A stretch of DNA of 64,000 nt from an uncultured Porphyromonadaceae bacterium (lineage in GTDB: Bacteria; Bacteroidota; Bacteroidia; Bacteroidales; Muribaculaceae). Each line of letters opens with the position of its first letter. Within the stretch, counting starts at the first letter, position 1. This document shows positions 62,004 through 64,000 of this stretch, piece after piece. The position numbers were made by a program, and so were the translations under genes. Location: assembly GCA_947175265.1 (NCBI GenBank), contig CAMWMD010000012.1:1-64000 (forward strand). The letters are read 5' to 3'. The notes beneath the pieces are model-generated. The model ran no database searches. It was not told the DNA's origin and saw only the letters and a list, made by a program, of their open reading frames with translations.

Positions 62004-63506
62004 ATGCTGATAATAAGACCTTCATCTCTTTTGAAACGGCTCATTTTATTTCTCTTTTTTATTGTCGCTTCCCTCTCCGCTTTCTCTCAGATTCCGATAC
62101 GGATTAGGGTGACCGAGGAGATTCCCCCTGACTCTGCAGACGTGGAGAGGATGACGAAAAGACATTTCTGGCGCGCTTCAGCGGAAGTGGCCGGTATGAA
62201 CCTGAGTCTATGGGCATTCGACAGGTTTGTGCAGCATGGTGATTTCTCTTATATCAGTCTGAATACAATAAAGGAGAATTTCAAGGTTGGTTTCAAGTGG
62301 GACAACGATAAGTTGGGCACCAACACTTTCGCACACCCCTATAACGGAAGCCTCTACTATAATGCCGCCCGCTCTAATGGATTCAATTTCTGGCAGTCCG
62401 AACTCTTTGCTATTGCCGGCAGCGGAATGTGGGAATTGTTCATGGAGAGGGAATACCCCTCTACCAATGATTTCATTGCTACCCCTATCGGGGGTGCGGC
62501 TCTTGGTGAGGTGCTTTTCCGGGCCTCCGACGCTGTCCTTGACGACCGTCTTACAGGGGGGGCCCGCGCCGGACGTGAGATTGCTTGCTTCATTCTATCC
62601 CCTATGAAAGAGATCAACAGAATCATCACCGGCGAGGCCTGGAAAGTGCGTCCTACCCGAGGTCGTCTTTTCGGACAACCCAATTTCGCATTGAGAGCCT
62701 CCGTAGGTTACCGCGCCCTTGAGTATAACGGTCATTTCAGAGATATGCACCAAGGGCTGGCAATTCAGATTGATGCGGAATATGGCGACCGGTTTGAGAC
62801 GAAATCAAAGGCTCCGTACGACTATTTCACCTTCAAGGCACAACTTCAGATGATGAAGACTCAGCCTTTCCTCACGCAGATAGAACTCAAGGGGAGGCTG
62901 CTCGCCCGCGAACTCTTTGACAAACACGACTCAAAGGGTAGCATCGGCCTTTACCAGCATTTTGACTTCTACGACAGTGACACAATAGGCACTCTCCATA
63001 AAGTGCCTTTCAAACTTGGCATCCCTGCCTCCGTAGGGGCCGGGTTCCTTTTCAGGGATATCGACAGGAAACATCACACTTTCGATTGCTTTGCCCATGC
63101 CAACATCGTGATGCTCGGCTCCATTCTCTCCGACCATTACACCACCGACGACCGCAACTATAACTGGGCTACCGGGTTTTCACTGAAGGGTGGAGCAAAC
63201 CTCGTGCTACACCGAAACCGCCTGGCAATCTCCGTTTCCCATAATTATTACAGACTGTTCACCCTTACCGGATACCAATATGGCACCGACCTCAGGGTTG
63301 TCAATTTCAGAAAACTAAACGTCATGGGCGATAAGTCCGTCGCTTCCCTCAACATGACCGAGGCGAGGGTCGACTGGCGCGTATGGAGGCATCTTTTCGC
63401 AACGTTCCTTTTCACGAACTACGCCCGCTCCTCCCATTACCGAGATTTCCTCCCCGTGCGTACCAACTCTATGTCTTTCGCTCTTATGGCCTCCTACAAG
63501 TTCTGA
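62004..63506 (+). CDS. DUF3943 domain-containing outer-membrane protein
   Basis: A roughly 500-residue exported protein. The ATG at 62004 gives a clear signal peptide (LLKRLILFLFFIVASLSAFSQ region) cut after AFSQ; earlier in-frame ATGs at 61965 and 61986 are possible. The DUF3943 block spans the first third of the mature part (NTFAHPYNGSLYYNAARSNG, then SGMWELFMEREYPSTNDF and GGAALGEVLFRASD). The remainder alternates short beta-strand-like stretches and ends in MASYKF with a terminal aromatic, typical of an outer-membrane barrel. Its function is unknown. Confidence 0.8.
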   Translation: MLIIRPSSLLKRLILFLFFIVASLSAFSQIPIRIRVTEEIPPDSADVERMTKRHFWRASAEVAGMNLSLWAFDRFVQHGDFSYISLNTIKENFKVGFKWDNDKLGTNTFAHPYNGSLYYNAARSNGFNFWQSELFAIAGSGMWELFMEREYPSTNDFIATPIGGAALGEVLFRASDAVLDDRLTGGARAGREIACFILSPMKEINRIITGEAWKVRPTRGRLFGQPNFALRASVGYRALEYNGHFRDMHQGLAIQIDAEYGDRFETKSKAPYDYFTFKAQLQMMKTQPFLTQIELKGRLLARELFDKHDSKGSIGLYQHFDFYDSDTIGTLHKVPFKLGIPASVGAGFLFRDIDRKHHTFDCFAHANIVMLGSILSDHYTTDDRNYNWATGFSLKGGANLVLHRNRLAISVSHNYYRLFTLTGYQYGTDLRVVNFRKLNVMGDKSVASLNMTEARVDWRVWRHLFATFLFTNYARSSHYRDFLPVRTNSMSFALMASYKF

Positions 63507-63564
63507 CCCCACATATCAGGCAGTCCGTAAGCCCGTCTAATAATAAATAAAAACAATAATCTTT

Positions 63565-64000
63565 ATGGCTAAAGAATCTTGGCGTCCGGGGACCCAGATA
63601 TACCCCCTCCCCGCTGTCATCGTCACCTGTGGCGACAAACCCGAAAACTGGAATATGCTCACCATCTCCTGGACAGGCACTATATGCTCTGATCCCGCCA
63701 TGTGCTATATTTCAGTCCGTCCCGAACGGGCATCATATCCTCTCCTCATTGAGAACATGGAGTTTACCATAAATCTCACTACGGTGGAAATGGCTCACGC
63801 CACTGATTGGGTTGGTGTCAGGTCAGGGCGTGATTTCAACAAATGGAAGGAAACCGGACTCACCCCTATCCCGGGTGAGAAAGTGGCCTCCCCCACTATT
63901 GAGCAGTCCCCTCTTTCCATCGAATGCCGGGTGAAGTCGGTAATACATCTCGGCACCCATGACATGTTTATCTCTGATGTGCTCAATGTCCGCGCAGACA
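63565..64000 (+). CDS. Flavin reductase-like domain protein, cut by the window end
   Basis: The 145 codons present start MAKESWRPGTQIYPLPAVI and include GDKPENWNMLTISWTGTI, SDPAMCYISVRPERAS and LIENMEFTINLTT, the FMN-binding split barrel of the flavin reductase/FlaRed family. A further block, KSVIHLGTHDMFISDV, matches the usual GxHxxF/I region. The frame is open at the edge; homologues are about 190 residues, so roughly 40 are missing. Its start lies 58 bases after the DUF3943 gene. Confidence 0.88.
   Translation, partial: MAKESWRPGTQIYPLPAVIVTCGDKPENWNMLTISWTGTICSDPAMCYISVRPERASYPLLIENMEFTINLTTVEMAHATDWVGVRSGRDFNKWKETGLTPIPGEKVASPTIEQSPLSIECRVKSVIHLGTHDMFISDVLNVRAD

Noticed and set aside
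1-64000. CRISPR arrays, tRNA/rRNA genes, prophage or conjugative modules
   Set aside because: No regularly spaced repeats, no tRNA-like T-loop with matching acceptor arms, and no structural, integrase or transfer genes were seen.

Overview
The window looks like a chromosomal segment of a gut Bacteroidales bacterium, most likely a Muribaculaceae-type lineage (inference). At least fifteen genes are preceded by the Bacteroidetes -7 box TAnnTTTG. The gene content fits: a DAHP synthase fused to chorismate mutase, a TonB-dependent receptor, an OstA/SurA/parvulin envelope cluster, AspT/YidE- and SNF-type transporters and a DUF3943 outer-membrane protein. No tRNA, rRNA, CRISPR array, prophage or intact transposase was seen.

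Layout. (1) 1-4.7 kb, minus: carB, a DEDDh exonuclease and a short AlkD-like protein. (2) 4.9-6.6 kb, plus: a decayed Y-family polymerase/YolD-like pair; the polymerase has an in-frame amber codon and the partner is truncated. (3) 6.6-11.6 kb, plus: UDP-glucose dehydrogenase and the complete dTDP-L-rhamnose set rfbA-rfbC-rfbD-rfbB. (4) 11.8-22.1 kb, minus: one tightly packed run with methionine genes (metB-like, PatB-like lyase, metF, metH) followed by pheA, an aminotransferase and DAHP synthase/chorismate mutase, behind one clear promoter and a structured leader. (5) 22.3-32.3 kb: a secreted histidine phosphatase, a GH32 fructanase remnant, an SNF symporter, a TonB receptor with a nucleoside-type permease, a methyltransferase, an XRE regulator, and a membrane FMN/Fe-S protein next to an exported nitroreductase. 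(6) 32.4-36.8 kb, minus: a Nim-like flavoprotein and an AT-richer restriction-modification island with two dissimilar cytosine-C5 methyltransferases flanking a probable endonuclease. (7) 37.2-40.8 kb, plus: trpS, an AspT-type antiporter and a nitroreductase. (8) 40.9-59.6 kb, minus: mutL-ostA-surA-lipoprotein-parvulin, recQ, clpX-clpP, tig, then apeB-DUF5063-nadD-gmk-yicC. (9) 59.9-64 kb, plus: a phosphohexomutase, a 201-bp inverted-repeat element, a DUF3943 protein and the start of a flavin reductase cut by the window edge.

How the genes work together: the sugar genes supply dTDP-rhamnose and UDP-glucuronate for surface polysaccharide, and the phosphohexomutase feeds the same pool. The envelope cluster groups periplasmic chaperones with an OstA-like protein. 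tig, clpP and clpX form the usual protein quality-control group. The least ordinary parts are the two-methyltransferase restriction island, the putative periplasmic flavin redox pair, the structured leader of the methionine/aromatic run, the GH32 remnant and the 201-bp element.
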